Part shown: positions 45,134-57,689 of the stretch, one piece after another | Layout: each line of letters starts with the position of its first letter | Position numbering within the stretch: the first letter of the stretch is position 1 | NCBI GenBank assembly: GCA_949128115.1 | Contig: OX421966.1 | Location: 6,138,001-6,202,000 of the forward strand | Source: Anaspis maculata | Taxonomy: Eukaryota; Arthropoda; Insecta; Coleoptera; Scraptiidae | Length of the DNA stretch: 64,000 nt | Direction of reading: 5' to 3' | Notes under the pieces: model-generated | Seen by the model: the letters and a program-made list of their open reading frames with translations, nothing else | What the model was told of the DNA's origin: nothing | Database searches by the model: none | Translations under genes and position numbers: made by a program

Positions 45134-45780
45134 TCTGTAAGAGACTAGGCGCACAAGACTACAAGAGAGTCGAGAGACATGGCTGAAAGACTTGGGAAGA
45201 AGACGGATTCTCCGCGAATTCCGCGCCACCGCCGGAGTATTACAAACGGAGGAATGCGGAGCGAAGCCAATTTACTGTTACGTCCTGTGTGTGAATGCAA
45301 TCATTGCTAAACTAAAAACGACCGGAGGATGATGATGATGATGATGATGATGATGCCGATGATGAGAGAGTGCTCCGAGCTACGACAACAACAACAAAAC
45401 AAACACGTCGTCGCCCCGTCTCTTTCTCCTCCCTCGTCTCGCCGGCTCGTCTCGCTCTCTTGCTCTTTGACTGGGCCCGAAGAAGTCGAAATTCCATTCA
45501 TCCGGCCGCGCGGGGCTTTCGGTGTGCGTTCTCGAGTTCTCCGGTGTTCTCCAAGCAAGAGAGCGTTATTCTCGCCGATGGATGAGGAGGTGTTCTTGTA
45601 TCGGCGATTCGCGTCGGCTCGGAAATTGCATTTCACTTCCCTTCGACAACGTAAATATTATTCAACGTGTTTAATATCCACATTTTTTCATTACTGTTAC
45701 TGCTTATAATGAACCCTTATGAAATCAAAATGCCAATAAAAAAAATTAGGTCTGGTGAGCTGTTCAGCCTGCAGGTACGC
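45134..45780. other. low-copy DNA with (GAT)n tract
   Basis: Moderately GC-rich at 45190-45640, with open frames on both strands of low-complexity content. A (GAT)9 tract lies at 45328-45355. It may be a promoter-like or untranslated exon region, but nothing identifies a gene. Confidence 0.4.
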
Positions 45781-47330
45781 AGGTACTCATTTGAATTCTA
45801 GATTCAAATTTTGCTCTGGCTTTGTCAATCACTTCAAAATTCAGCTTAAGTACATGCTCAAAACTGAGCAAGAAACTCAAAACTGAGTTACCAGGCTCAA
45901 AACTGTTCCACGAAACTCTTAATTAGGCTACAAGCTAACTGGGCTATAAGGCTCAACAATTAGGCTGCAAATTTTTTTAAACTGGGTCACGCAACTCCTA
46001 AAATGAAGCCCCATTTTCCTCAAAACTGAGCTTCTCAATCAGAATACAATTTTTCTGGTTCTACTCAATTTGAAGCTGTTTTTCATTTATTATGGAGGTA
46101 CACTCTAAAAATTGGTTCATTCTCCAAATCCAAGCTTCCGTACTCAAAACTGGGCTACGAAACTCTAAACTTTTATGAGGAAAACTCGAAATTGAGGTAC
46201 AAAACTGTTGCAAAAAGCTCAGAACTGAGCTATGAACCTCAAAGCGAGCTACAGAATTCTAAGCTGGGCTACAAAACTCTAAACTTGGCTCCAAAACTCT
46301 GATTGAGCCACAAAACTTTACACTGAGCCATACAACTCTTGAAATTTAGCTGTAGACTTCGAAAAGCTACATGAACTTCTATGGACTTTCTATGCATTTT
46401 TCGCAAAACTCAATTCTACTAAAAACTGGGCTCAGTTTCCCTAATTTTGGAGCTGTTTTCACTAATTCGGAGCTGTTTTAATCAACGATCGAGCCGGCAG
46501 CCGAGGCCGCAGCCCAAAAATTGGCGTCATTTACTCCAGCGTCATCTACTCCAAATTCGAGCTTCCATGCGCAAAACTGGGCTATGAAATGGAATAAAAA
46601 ATATGCTACCAAGCCCTGAGCTGGGTCACGCAGCTCTTGAAATAAAGCTGTAGACCTCAAAAAGTCTCTTCAAATTCTATGGCCTCAACTGCATTTTTCT
46701 CGACACCGGGCTTCAATTCTAAAGAAAACTGGGCTTCGTTTCCGCCATTTTGGAACTGTTTTCCACTAACCATCGAATCATCCTTCAAACTGGCTTCATC
46801 TACTCCAAATTCAAGCTTTCATACTCAAAACTGGGCTACGAAGCTCAAAATTAGGCTACAAAAATCAAAAATGTGCTTCAAAGCTCTGAACTGAGACCTC
46901 AAAAAAGCAGCAAAATAAGCTGGGCTTCAATTTATCAATGGAAACAGGGGCTTCGTTGTTCTCAGTTTGGAGCTGTTTGACTTCAGTTGTCCTGTTAGTC
47001 CAAAAAGTTCCATTCTTTCTAAAGTTAGCTCCAATTCTCATACAGTCTTCATTTTTTGTTTCATTATCTTCAAATTTAGGCTCCATTCCTCGCTTCATCC
47101 CCTTGAAATTTAGGGTTAATCTCTGGCTTAACTCTCTTCAAATACATTTCTTCTTGCTTCCGTTTGAGCCTTTGATCTGAAAAACCCATTCTTACCGAAA
47201 CTGAGCTCCCAAATCCCATCAGATTCAGGCTCCATTTCTTCCTTTATTCCAATCAAATTCAGGCTTCATTCCTCCCCTCATTTCTTTCAAATTGAAGCTT
47301 TTTTTCTGTTGATAATCGAGTTTGAGTTCA
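45781..47330. repeat. degenerate short tandem repeat around AACTGGGCTAC
   Basis: A long stretch built from poorly conserved units such as CTCAAAACTGAGCTACAAAAC and AAACTGGGCTACGAAACTCT, 20-45 bp apart. It is too diverged for a copy number. No conserved frame. Confidence 0.65.
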
Positions 47331-49000
47331 GTCCTCGAATGTGAACTTATATCAGGCCTTCAATACGAATAATCAGGCTACGGAACTTCCTAAATGAAGC
47401 GTCGAATAAATCCCTTGATCTCCAAAGCACGTAAGCCTTAATTTTATCGTAAGATTTCCCTCAAAACTGCACTCCAGATCATGTTGAAACTTTGCTTGGT
47501 TTCCCTCAGATTAAAACGGTTTTTTTTTGAGGGTTTTTTGCTTTAAAAATCGAACATTATTACAAGAAACGAACTTCAGGTACCTCAAATTTCAGCTTAA
47601 TCGATTCTTCAATACTCGGAGCTGGGCTACAGAAGTCTCTGAATAGCTCTTCATGTCCAAACTTCATTTGAAAATCAGTGAAGAAAGCTTCAATTCGCAT
47701 AAAAGCTAGGCTTCATTTCCCTTGGATTAAAGCGTTATTTCACTTACTCTCACGCTTTAGCCCTGAAAGGGGTTACGTTGAACTAAAATTTGCGCTTACA
47801 TCGAGGCCTTGATACTCAAAACTGAGCTACAGACGAGGCTACAGAACCCTCAAAACAAGGCTCAAATTCTCAAAACTTCTTTTGAAAATTGGTGACATTT
47901 CTTTTGAAACTCAGCTCCAATTCTTGTGGAAGCAAGGCTTCACTCTCAATTGAACCGCTTGTTTAGTCTGCATCGAGCTTTTTTTTTACAAAAAAGTGCT
48001 TCGTCGACCTCAAATTTCAGCTTTTATCAAGGCGTCGATGACCTAAACTGAAACTGGCTTACAAAACTCTCAAAAACAAGGCTCATGTCCAAAGTTTCTT
48101 TGAAAATCGATGGAAATAACCTCATTCGCCTGGAAACTAAGCTTCAATTATTGTTGAAGGAAGGCGTCATTTCTCCCGGATTGAAGCATTCCTTTACTTA
48201 CAATCGAGCTTCAGTCTTAAAACGGCTTTGTTGATTTCAAATTTGAGCTTTAATTCTTGAAGCTAAGCTCGAATTCTCACAAAAGCGAAGCTCTATTTTC
48301 CTTCAATTGAAGCGCTTCTTTATTTTTAATTGAGCTCTAGCCTGAAAAGAGGCTCCGTTGACCTTGAATTTCAGCTGTCATCACGGCTTCAACACTCAAA
48401 ACTGGCCCACAGAACTATCAAAACGGGGCTTTTCGTGTCCAAACTTCGTTTCATTATCTGTGAACAGAACCCTTTTCCGACCCCTTTTCCCTTGAAACCA
48501 GTCTCAAATTCTCATAAAAATAAAGCTTAACCCCCCTCCACCCAATTGAAGCTATGTTTTATCGATAGTTGAGCTCTAGTCTGGAAAGAGGCTCCGTTGA
48601 CTTCAAATTCAAGCTGTCATCAAGACTTCAATACTCAAAACTGGGCCACGAAACTCTCAAAATGGTGCTTTTCATGTCCAAAATTCTTTTCGAAATTGGT
48701 GGACAGAACGTTATTCCCCCTCAAAATTAGCTTCATCTAAGGCTTCATTCTTACAACAGCAAGGCTTCTTCGACCTCAAATTTGAGCAATCATCAAGGCT
48801 TCAATACTTAAAATTCGATCATTGAACTCTCAAACTCTTCATATCCAAACTTCGTTTGAAAATCGGTGGACAGAACCTTATTTCTTTTTGAACTGAGCTC
48901 AAATTGAAGCGCTTCTTTTTACAATCGAGCTTCAATCTGGAAAGAGGCTTCGTTCAGCTCAAATTTGAGGTGTTTAAGGGCAGTTCTAGGTGAATTTATA
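47331..49000. repeat. ~200-230-bp diverged tandem repeat
   Basis: Units share AATTGAAGCGCTTCTTT, ATCGAGCTTCAGTC or GAGCTCTAGTCTGGAAAGAG, GGCTCCGTTGA, CATCAAGGCTTCAATACTC and CTTTTCATGTCCAAA. Clear neighbours begin near 48343 and 48571, 228 bp apart. The region appears to have grown from the shorter family on its left. Confidence 0.65.
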
Positions 49001-49438
49001 GGAAGCTATGACAATTTGAAGGTAGCTCACGGAATCTGGGATTGTGCGTCGTTGGGAAATACTGAGAAAATAGGTTTTGAACAAAGGTCAAGAGATGTCA
49101 GTAATTTTTTTGCAGTGTAGCGGAAATAGAGTAGTAGAGTTGAGCTGAAGCGCGTCAAATTAAAAGGAAATTCTTTGGAGTTATAAAACAGAAGGGTAGC
49201 TGGAAGCAATGATGACCACTCGAAGAAAGTTGAGAGAAGTTCCTGAGAAGCTGCAACAATAATTGAAAGGGAAGTTGGTGTACGAACTCAAAATAATGCG
49301 TCAAAGGGAAACACTGATAGAATGTAGTCCTACGGAGAAGAAACGCGAGATTATATTTTCTTTCAAGTTGAAGCGAAGAAAACTCGGAAGAAAAGCTGAG
49401 ATTCCGTCGCAAATTCGAGCGAGGTTGTTCAAATTTAC
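49001..49438. other. gene-free spacer, purine-leaning
   Basis: No supported gene. The sequence is rich in GAAG and GTTGAG steps and passes into the duplicated block to the right. Confidence 0.4.
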
Positions 49439-50218
49439 GCCGTAAAGCAGGATATTTAAAAAAAGTGAATATCTGAGCGAAGCTCCGTCCAAGGCCAAGA
49501 AAAGCTTGTGAAAGTTTCAAGGGTTAGTGTGAAGGAGGTACAAGGGTAGTTTTTTGGAGGTCCAAGTGAAGCAAGATTGCAGGGAAATCGAGTGTCTGAA
49601 TCCAGAATAGCGCGTCGTTGAGAAATATTGAGGGGATGTAGTTTGAGGGAGACGGAAGGAACGATAGACATTTCAATTCAGTTCGAGGAAGAGCGTCGCA
49701 AGTTTGAGGGAAGTGATTTAGATTTGCTTAATCACTTCAGGAAGTGGAAAGATGGTTCAAGGAAATGAATTTGAGTGAAACTCTAGCCAAGGCCAAGTGA
49801 AGTTTGTAGAAGGTTCAAAGGTAGTTTAAAAGAAGTTCAAGGGCAGTTTGAGGAGATTTACGAGTAGTTTGCAGAACAAGCGCAGAGGCGTATCGTAAGC
49901 GAAGTTTGAAGGAAACGGTGACAATTTCAAGGGAAGTTGACTTCGAAATCCGAGTTTAGGAGTGGCACCAGCGAACACTGAGGAAGCTTTGAGGGTTGTT
50001 TCAGGACATGGTAGTATTGGCTGGTTGAAGGCTAGCTTGTGAGTAGCTCAAGGGTAGCTTTGGGTTAGTTCAAGGCCAGTTTATAGGCAGCGTAAGGGCA
50101 GTTCTAGGGAAGTTTAAGTGCAGTTTAAGGGTAGCGAAGCCAGTTTGAAGGGGAGCTGGTATTGGAATTCGGCACCGGCAGTTTCCGGCCTGTTCGAAAT
50201 TATTTACGATCAAATTTA
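49439..50218. repeat. ~780-bp tandem duplication, copy 1
   Basis: Collinear with 50219-50990: both start GCCGTAAA, pass AAGCTCCG.CCAAGGCCAAG, GGTACAAGGGTAGTTT, GAGGGGATGTAGTTTGAGGG, ATTTGCTTAATCACTTCAGG, and end GGCACCGGCAGTTT..CGGCCTGTT. The block itself contains many degenerate AAGGGTAGTTTGAGG repeats. Confidence 0.8.
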
Positions 50219-50990
50219 CGCCGTAAAATTATAGGATATTTCAAGCAAGTGAATTTGACTGAAGCTCCGGCCAAGGCCAAGAAAAGTTTGGGTAAGATTC
50301 GAGGGTAGTGTGAAGGAGGTACAAGGGTAGTTTCTTGAGGGTCCAAGAGAAGAAAGAACAATTTGCAGGGAAGTCGGGTGTGCTGAATCCAGAATAGTGC
50401 GTCCGTGAGAAATATCGAGGGGATGTAGTTTGAGGGAATGGGAAGGAACGATAGACATTTCAACTCAGTTCGAGGAAGAGCGTCGCAAGTTTGAGGGAAG
50501 TGATTCAGATTTGCTTAATCACTTCAGGAAATGGAAAGATGGTTCAAGGAAGTGAATTCGAGTGGAACTTTGACCAAGGCCAAGTGAGGTTTGAAGCAGG
50601 TTCATAGGTAATTTAAAGGAAGTTCAAGGGTAGTTTGAGGAGATTTACGAGTAGTTGGCAGAACAAGCGCAGAAGCGTATTGTAAGCGAAGTTTGGAGGA
50701 AACGGTGACAATTTCATGGGAAGGTGACCTCGGAATCTGAGCTTAGGAGTGGCCCCAGCGAACACGAAGCTTCAAGGGTTGTTTCAGGACATAGTAGTAT
50801 TGGCTGGTTGAAGGCTAGCTAGTGAGTAGCTCAAGGGTAGCTTTAGGTTTAAGGCTAGTTTATGGGCAGCGTAAGGGTAGTTCAAGGGAAGTTTAAGAGC
50901 AGTTTAAAGGTAGCGAAGCCAGTTTGAAGGGAAGCTGGTTTTGGAATCCGGCACCGGCAGTTTTCGGCCTGTTTGAAACGCATTCGAAAC
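50219..50990. repeat. ~780-bp tandem duplication, copy 2
   Basis: Second copy of the block at 49439-50218, with scattered substitutions and small indels. Confidence 0.8.
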
Positions 50991-52229
50991 GAAGGCAGGG
51001 GAAGCGACACGCAAAGCGGGAAAGGGGTCGGACTTTGGACCGGCAATGCGCTCCAATTTCGGGCATTCCAGACCCAACAGTCATGCCACTAGTAGTCGTC
51101 GCTCGCTTGCCACCTATTTCCTGTGTTGCTTTTTAGCGAGGGCATCCTGTCTGTACGTCTGGCTATGTAGCCACACACATACACACACACACATGGCCAA
51201 TACCACGAGCCAAGTTTGCAGCAGCGTTTTGTTTTTCACCCATGGTGTATAATTCTCGTGACACGGGGGCTATTTCTGGATACAGCCGGAGAGAGGCTAC
51301 CCAAAGCACACGCACACAGAAGCGCTTCATCATGTGTGTCTCTGTGTGTGTATAATTTAGAACTTTTCCCCTACACGTGTTTTTGACGTTTGTTTGTCTA
51401 CGAGGACGATCACATGTCGATAGCGTACAGAAAAAAAGAGATGGAGCAATTTGAAGCTAAGTGGCGGAATTTTCAAAAAAAAAAGTTGCGAGTTTTCGAA
51501 TACGTTGCCGTTGGCTCTTTCTCTCTTTCACTTCTCATGCATAATTCAGGCGTGTTATCAGTTTCCTGTATTGCGTGTGTGTGTGTCTTTATACACTCGT
51601 GTTGTGGAAAACGTTTGCGTCAATTGATGGTTTTCGCAGAAAACACGCACTCACATTTCAGGTGCAATAATCTAAAAAAACTCATTGAACTTGTGTGTGT
51701 GCGCGGTGTTGTTTTTCTTTGTCTCGATAATGTGTTGACCGTACCGAAATCCAAATTTGGATTCTGCTCTCACACACACACATACACAGTGCTTGGTGCT
51801 CGACACAAAGGTGAATAAATGCTTCGGCTTGGGAAATATCGGTGTGCTGTACGCGAGCTTGGACACAAACAAGCATCGGTTGGAGAGTCAGTAGTGACTA
51901 ATTTCGTACGAAACCGACCGACGTTGTTTACGGAGCATGTTGTAAACAACATAATCAAATCTCATAAAAACATCCTGGAGCGACCGTCGATCGTTATTTT
52001 GTTTTGCTGTGTGTGTGTGTGTGTCGGAGTTATTATTGAACGCACATAATATGCCGCTCTCTGTATATTTATGGCGAAAACGCCGAGCGCTTTGTCTTTT
52101 GATCAAGAGGGCGCCCGAACGCGTCATTTTACTGCCCTCAAAGAAATGGCGCTTCGAGAGATCGAGGGTGGTTGCATTCGGGGGAAGCTAGAGCGAGCTG
52201 TGTATCAGGAAACGTCGCCGTTTCCTTGG
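50991..52229. other. low-copy DNA with CA/GT tracts
   Basis: Several (CA)n/(GT)n tracts (near 51171-51194, 51340-51352, 51574-51586, 51772-51788 and 52007-52024). Open frames of up to 142 codons cross these tracts and show no domain. No gene is supported. Confidence 0.45.
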
Positions 52230-52480
52230 TTACTGTTTGAACATTCAGCAGCTTCCCTTCGAGCTTCCCTCAAATTTTGACTTTTGTTGCTATGCTTGCT
52301 AAACTCTGATACTTGCTGCCCTCAAATTCTGGTTTATTTTTGGGTCTCGCAAGGATGCTAGAGCGAACAATTTCACTTTAAATGTCACCTTATTTTTCGA
52401 CACTATTCAACTATTGAGCAAACATTCAGCATACTCCGCTCTAGCTTCCCTCAAATTTTTGATTTTTGCTTCCAAACTGG
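52230..52480. repeat. inverted fragment of the 58-60 kb tandem family
   Basis: AACATTCAGCAGCTTCCC, CTTCGAGCTTCCCTCAAATT and GGGTCTCGCAAGGATGCTAG are the reverse complements of phrases in the 58.1-60.7 kb array. About one and a half units are present, in the opposite orientation and about 6 kb away. Confidence 0.8.
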
Positions 52481-52498
52481 GAAAAATTATTCTAGACC

Positions 52499-52552
52499 AG
52501 ACCTGATCTGACCTGACCTGACCTGACCTGACCTGATCTTACCTGACCTGAT
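52499..52552. repeat. (ACCTG)n pentanucleotide repeat
   Basis: About ten ACCTG units, some converted to ATCTG or ATCTT. Confidence 0.9.
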
Positions 52553-52559
52553 CTTTTCA

Positions 52560-52915
52560 GGTAAAGCTCGAGCTTGAACTAGCTTAAACTTTGGTTTTAA
52601 GTTAACTTTAGTACTACAAGCGTTGAACTGTTACACCTTTACGCTACTTGATGGCTCATTTGAAGTAAACCACTTGAAATATGTGTATAACCCCTATAGC
52701 CCCTCAACTTTGAACCATGGAACCATTTGATTCATGGTTTCGTTACGATATCGGAACAACTAGATTTTGGAGTTGGTAGTCTGTTGGATTCAGAGTGGAA
52801 AAAATAAGCTTCGTTTCAAATAAGTGAATCTTACGCTCAAACTATGGTTTCAAGTGAATCTTCCGCTTAAACTATAGTTCTAAAACTACGGTTACTCTCT
52901 TTGACTTGGTTAACG
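52560..52915. repeat. degenerate ACCATGGTTTCAAGTGAAT repeat, left patch
   Basis: Loose repeats around ATGGTTTCAAGTGAATCTT. Related patches flank the 58-60 kb array at about 57690-58080 and 60680-61330. Confidence 0.5.
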
Positions 52916-52919
52916 CAGC

Positions 52920-53742
52920 GCGTTATGGCAAGAGGTGAAGGCGAGAATAAGGGCGTGAAAGAAAAGGCCAGAGTAAGGAAGCTATAAGATGATGGTGAAA
53001 GCTCGGGTAAGAATGAGTGAAGAAGAGGTCAAAGTTGAGGGGTAAAGTAAGAGAAAGGGTTGAAGATTGAGTAAAGTTGAGGTGAGGGTGAAGATGTAAG
53101 GGCATAGCTGAATGTAGAGGTCAGGGAGATAAAATTGAGATGAAAATTGAAGAAAAAGGTAAGTGTGAGGGTTGAAGTTTGATTAACTTGAGGTGAGGGA
53201 AAACATAGCTTGGGGGTAAGCTCTAGTGAAAATGAAGCTGAGTACGAACGTAAAGGTAACGGTTGTTTGCATAGCTGGTGATTGTTGAGATTAGAGGGAA
53301 GGTGAGAATAATGATGAGGAAAAAGGTGAGAGTGAGAGGTAAGATGAATATGCCGATAGAAATTAGAAATGTAGACAGTGGCGAGCATGAAGATAATCAT
53401 AATGAAAAAGGTGATGGTACGGATGGAGGCAAGGGTAATGGTGGAGGAAAAGGTGAGAGTTAGAGTGAGGATAACGGTAAGGGCGAGAGTGAGGGGAATA
53501 GCGAGTGTAAAATTGGAAGTGATGGTGAAGGTAGAAGTGAGGGTGAGATTGAAAGTGGAGATAAAAGTAGGAGTGAGGGTGAGGGAGGACTGAGAGTAAA
53601 GCCAAGAGTGAGGACGAGGGTAGAAGTAGAGTGATGGTGAAGATAGGTGTGAGGGGAAGGGTGGAGGTAAGACTGAGGAAGGATAACGCTAAATATGAGA
53701 AAGGATAAAGCTAATAGTAACGGAGAAGGCTATAGTGAGAGT
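52920..53742. repeat. purine-rich GGTGAGGGTGAA minisatellite, left part
   Basis: Strongly strand-asymmetric, with almost no C on the plus strand. It is built from GGTGA, AGGGTGA and GAGAGTGAGG steps. It is interrupted at 53743 by composite copy 3 and resumes at 56100. Open frames within it (arginine/valine/lysine-rich on one strand, histidine/proline/serine-rich on the other) are compositional. Confidence 0.85.
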
Positions 53743-56099
53743 CAAGGGGTTGATTTGCCCGGAATTCAGTGTACATTTCATTTCGGAATTCCCGGAATTT
53801 TTTTCGAAAATTACCGGAAATCCCGAAGGTCTGTCGGAAATCACCGGAAATCCCGGAACTCTTTCGGAAATCACCGGAATTCCCGGAAGCCGTTCAGAAA
53901 CCACCGGAATTCCCTCGGAAATCACCGAAATTCCCGAATTCTTTTGGAAATCACAGCACTGGAATTCCAGGAAATCTTTCGGAAATCACCGGAATTCACG
54001 GAATTCTTCAAGAAATCACATTACCGGAATTCGTAAAAAAAATCGGAAATCACCTGAATTCCCGGAAGTCTTTCAAAATTCACCGGAATTCCCGGAAATC
54101 TTTCGGAAGTCATCGGAATTCTTTTGGGAATCGCCGGAATTCCCGGAAGTCACCGTAAATCCTCGGAATTCCGGAAGTCAGGATTCTTGTGTACACTTTT
54201 TTTTCGGGAAATTAACCAGTCGCGATTGCCAATAACTGGTTCCAAATAGAATGTGAACCAAGCTCCACACTGTGCCCCCAAAGAACAAGCCTCGCCTTCG
54301 GCTCGGCGAAATCTTTTTTTTATCTTGCTTTGTTCCTTAAAAACGAAGCAGCGTTTGTCAATAGCTGGCTCTGAATCGAATGTGAACCAAGCTTTATACT
54401 ATGCCTCCAAAAAAACAAGCGTCTCTTTCGGCTCAGCGAATTCTTCATTTTTTCGCTTATTCCTTCTAAATAAAGCAGCGCTTCCACGTAGCCCTAGCCT
54501 AGAATAATCTATAACGATTGCCAATAACTGGCTCCAAATAGAATGTGAACCAAGCTTTATACTATGCTACTAAAAAACAAGCTTCGCCTTCGGCTCGGCG
54601 AATTCTTTTTAGCTTGCTTGTCCCTATTAATAAAGCAGCGTTCCCACATTGTCCTATTTAGAACCATCTTTAGCGATTGCCAATAACTGGCTCCAAATTG
54701 AATGTGAACCAAGCTTTATACTATGCCTCCAACTAACAAGCCTCGCCTCCGGCTCGGTGAATTCTTCATTGGATCGCTTGTTCCTTTTAAATAAAGCAGC
54801 GCTTACACGTAGTCCTAACCTAGAATAACCTATAGTGATTGCCAATAACTGGCTCCAAATCGCCTTCGGCTCGGCGAATTCTTCATTCACTCGCTTGTTT
54901 CTTGTAAATAAAGCAGCGCCTCTACGTAGTCCTTACCTAGAATCACCTTTAGCGATTGCCAATAAATGACTGCCACCAACAAACAAGCCTCGCCTTCGGC
55001 TCGGCGAATTCGTTTTTGCTCGATAATCTCTGATAAGTAAAGCAGCGTTTCCACGTAGTCCTAGTCGGGAATCACCTTCAGCGATTGCCAGTAACTGTCT
55101 CCAAATTGAATGTGAACCAAGCTTCATTCTACGCCTCCAGCAAACAAGCCTCGCCTTCAGCTCGGCGAATTCTTTTCCAACTTGCTTGTTCCTTATAAAA
55201 AAAGTAGTGTTTCCACGTAGTCCTAACCTAGAATCACCTCCAACGATTGCCAGTAACTGGCTCCAAATTTATTGTGAACCAAGCTTGTTACCATGCCTCC
55301 AAAAAAACAAGCAAAGCCTTTGACTCGGCGAATTCTTCATTGACTCGCTTGTTCCTTATGAATAAAGCAGCCCTGCCACGTAGCCCTAACCTAGAATAAC
55401 CATAGCAATTGCCAATAACTGGCTCCGAATAGAATGTGAACCAAGCTTTACACTATGCCCCCAAAAAACAAGCATTGTCTTCGGCTTGCCAAACTCTTTT
55501 TAGCTCGCTTTGTTCCTAAAAAAATAAAGCAGCGTTGCCACATAGTCCAAGCCTAGAATCACCTTTAGCGATTGCCAATAACTGCTTCCAAATCGAATGT
55601 GAACCAAGCTTTATACTATGCCTCCAAAAAAAAAACAAGCCTTGCCTTCGACTTGGCGAATTCTTCATTGATTCGCTTATTCCACATAAATAAAGCAGCG
55701 CTTCCACGTAGCCCTACTCTAGAATAATCTAGCGATTGCCCGAAGGGTTGATTTTCCCGGAATTCAGTGTACATTCCATTTCGGAATTCCCGGAATTCTT
55801 TCGGAAATCACAGCACCGGCATTCCCGGAGGTCTTTCGGAAATCACTGAAATTCTCGGAAATCTTTCGGAAGTCATCGAAAATCACCGGAATTCCAGGTA
55901 ATCTTTCGGAAATCACCAGAATTCCCAGAATTCTTCCAGAAATCACATCACCGGAATTCCCCCCAAAAAAAATCGGAAATCACCTTAATTCCCAGAAGTC
56001 TTTCGGAAATCACCGGAATTCCCGGAAGTCACCGTAAATTCTCGGAATTCCGAAAGTCAGCATTCTTGTGTACTTTTTTCTCGGGAAATCAACCCCTCG
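53743..56099. mobile_element. composite hAT-like element, copy 3, with perfect 8-bp target duplication
   Basis: Starts CAAGGGGTTGATTT and ends AAATCAACCCCTCG. It is flanked by GTGAGAGT on both sides (53735-53742 and 56100-56107). The 2357-bp interior is minisatellite (53743 to about 54220), ~163-bp array (about 54222-55742), minisatellite (about 55743-56099). The insertion splits the purine minisatellite, so a ready-made empty site can be inferred. The duplicated octamer resembles the host minisatellite motif, so on its own it would be weak. Together with copy 1 it fixes the element's ends. Confidence 0.85.
54222..55742. repeat. ~163-bp tandem array inside composite copy 3
   Basis: Same unit order as in copies 1 and 2. 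One unit near 54845-54862 has lost its middle (the text jumps from GGCTCCAAAT to CGCCTTCGGCTCGG), a deletion private to this copy. Confidence 0.9.
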
Positions 56100-56480
56100 G
56101 TGAGAGTAGAGGTGAATGTGAGGTTTAAGATACAAACAAGAATGACATCAAAGATGGAGGTACGGGCGAGAGGTTTAAGGTGAAATGGTGAGGGTTGGGA
56201 AGAGGTGAGGGTGAATAGGAATTTGAAGGTGAAGGTTAGCTTGAGGGTGAAGGTGAGCGTAAATGTAAATCTGCCAGGAAAAGTGAGTTAAACGGCAAGC
56301 CTGGCAAATGAGAAGATTAGAAAAAGGCTAAAAGCGAGATGAATGTTGCGGGGGTTAGTGGAAGAAGCAGTGGAGTGAGGAGTAAGGGCAAAAGTGAGTA
56401 ATGATGAAGTTGGTTAGGAAATAAGGGCAAGAGGAATGCTTGAAGACTAAAGTTGAGGTGAACGTGATGATGTAGTAGGG
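56100..56480. repeat. purine-rich minisatellite, right part
   Basis: Continuation of 52920-53742 after the inserted element, becoming more diverged towards 56480. Confidence 0.75.
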
Positions 56481-57689
56481 CTCAGAAAAGCTATTTTAAG
56501 CTATTTAGACTACAAGCGGAGGCGATTTTCAGCATTCAGGTTACTGCCTCGTGAAGGGGGCGCACGGCTCTGCTACTCCGAACCTCCCTGCGATACAGGG
56601 CGTTGTGAAACCGCTCCAGCAGTTATGAAACTGAACCGGTACCCGCTTACTGTTTGCTCTGGAATTTCCGGAATGAACCAACTTCCGTTGTGCCGTTTCC
56701 GCAATGTGCATCGCATTAGCCTCTTATCATAACTAATCATTGTGGCATTGTCTCAATGAGACGCACGTGTCTATGAATGATAACGTTCCATAGCTATATG
56801 GCCTCGCGCGTTTATATACCTCACAAACACACACACACACTAACACACGCTCTCAAGCCCTCGAATTCTATTTTTCTCTTTACGAAATTGTTTACTGCGC
56901 GACTCGTTTTTGTTTGTTTGCTTTAGCTTTTCGTAATAACACACCACACACGCATACACACACAGACACACATAGCTAGTTCTCGTTCACAACAACAGTA
57001 TAGGCTTGCGACATGAAATTTTCCAACGCTAATAAGGGTAGGCAGTGCGCTTCATCAGACAAAGCCGCGGACCCTTAACAAGGCCCCTTTTCAAAACTCT
57101 TCGGGTAATAACAACAATAACAACAACAACATTATAAAACCACCGTTGCGGTGAATTCTTCAGGTTTGGTGACCTGCCCGCCGCTCGGCTCTCTCTCGTG
57201 CCTTTTGTCTGTCTTTCTTTGGTCGTCACGGTGAGATGGAGAAGACGTCGTTGCTTCTCGATAGAGATAGATCACACACAGATCCGAGGCTCTCGATTTG
57301 CAATGCGTCATTGTATACCGCCAGGTCTGCGTCATTACGACAAAAATATACACCTCACCGACAAAAGTTGCGGGTAACACTATCTCAGTCTTTTCGAGAA
57401 ACGAAATTCGTGTCCAGAAATAGGTTTATCCAATAGGATGTTTACGATGGATTGCAACAAAAATAGAAAACAGTAGTTTAAATTTAGCGGTGCAACAAAG
57501 AGAACGACGACAAAGAGGAAGGTTTTGTATTTTACGAGGGTGCTTGCAGGATGTGCTGTTGTTTTTACGTCTGTCCTTGAAAAGCGCAGGTAGAAATGAG
57601 AAGCGTTATTATAACAGCCACGAAATCGTGAACGAAAATATCAAGACTGGAGTTGAAATGAATAGTGAATGAAAAGCTACAACCATAAA
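56481..57689. other. low-copy DNA, no supported gene
   Basis: CA-rich tracts near 56824-56850 and 56940-56970 and a short (AAC)n near 57112-57130. Open frames are short and featureless. Confidence 0.45.

Noticed and set aside
45312..45709. Frames crossing the (GAT)n tract
   Set aside because: They begin or end in homopolymeric Met or Ile runs from the microsatellite and have no domain.
53278..53605. Val/Arg/Lys-rich and His/Ser/Tyr-rich frames
   Set aside because: These are the two strands of the purine minisatellite; composition only.
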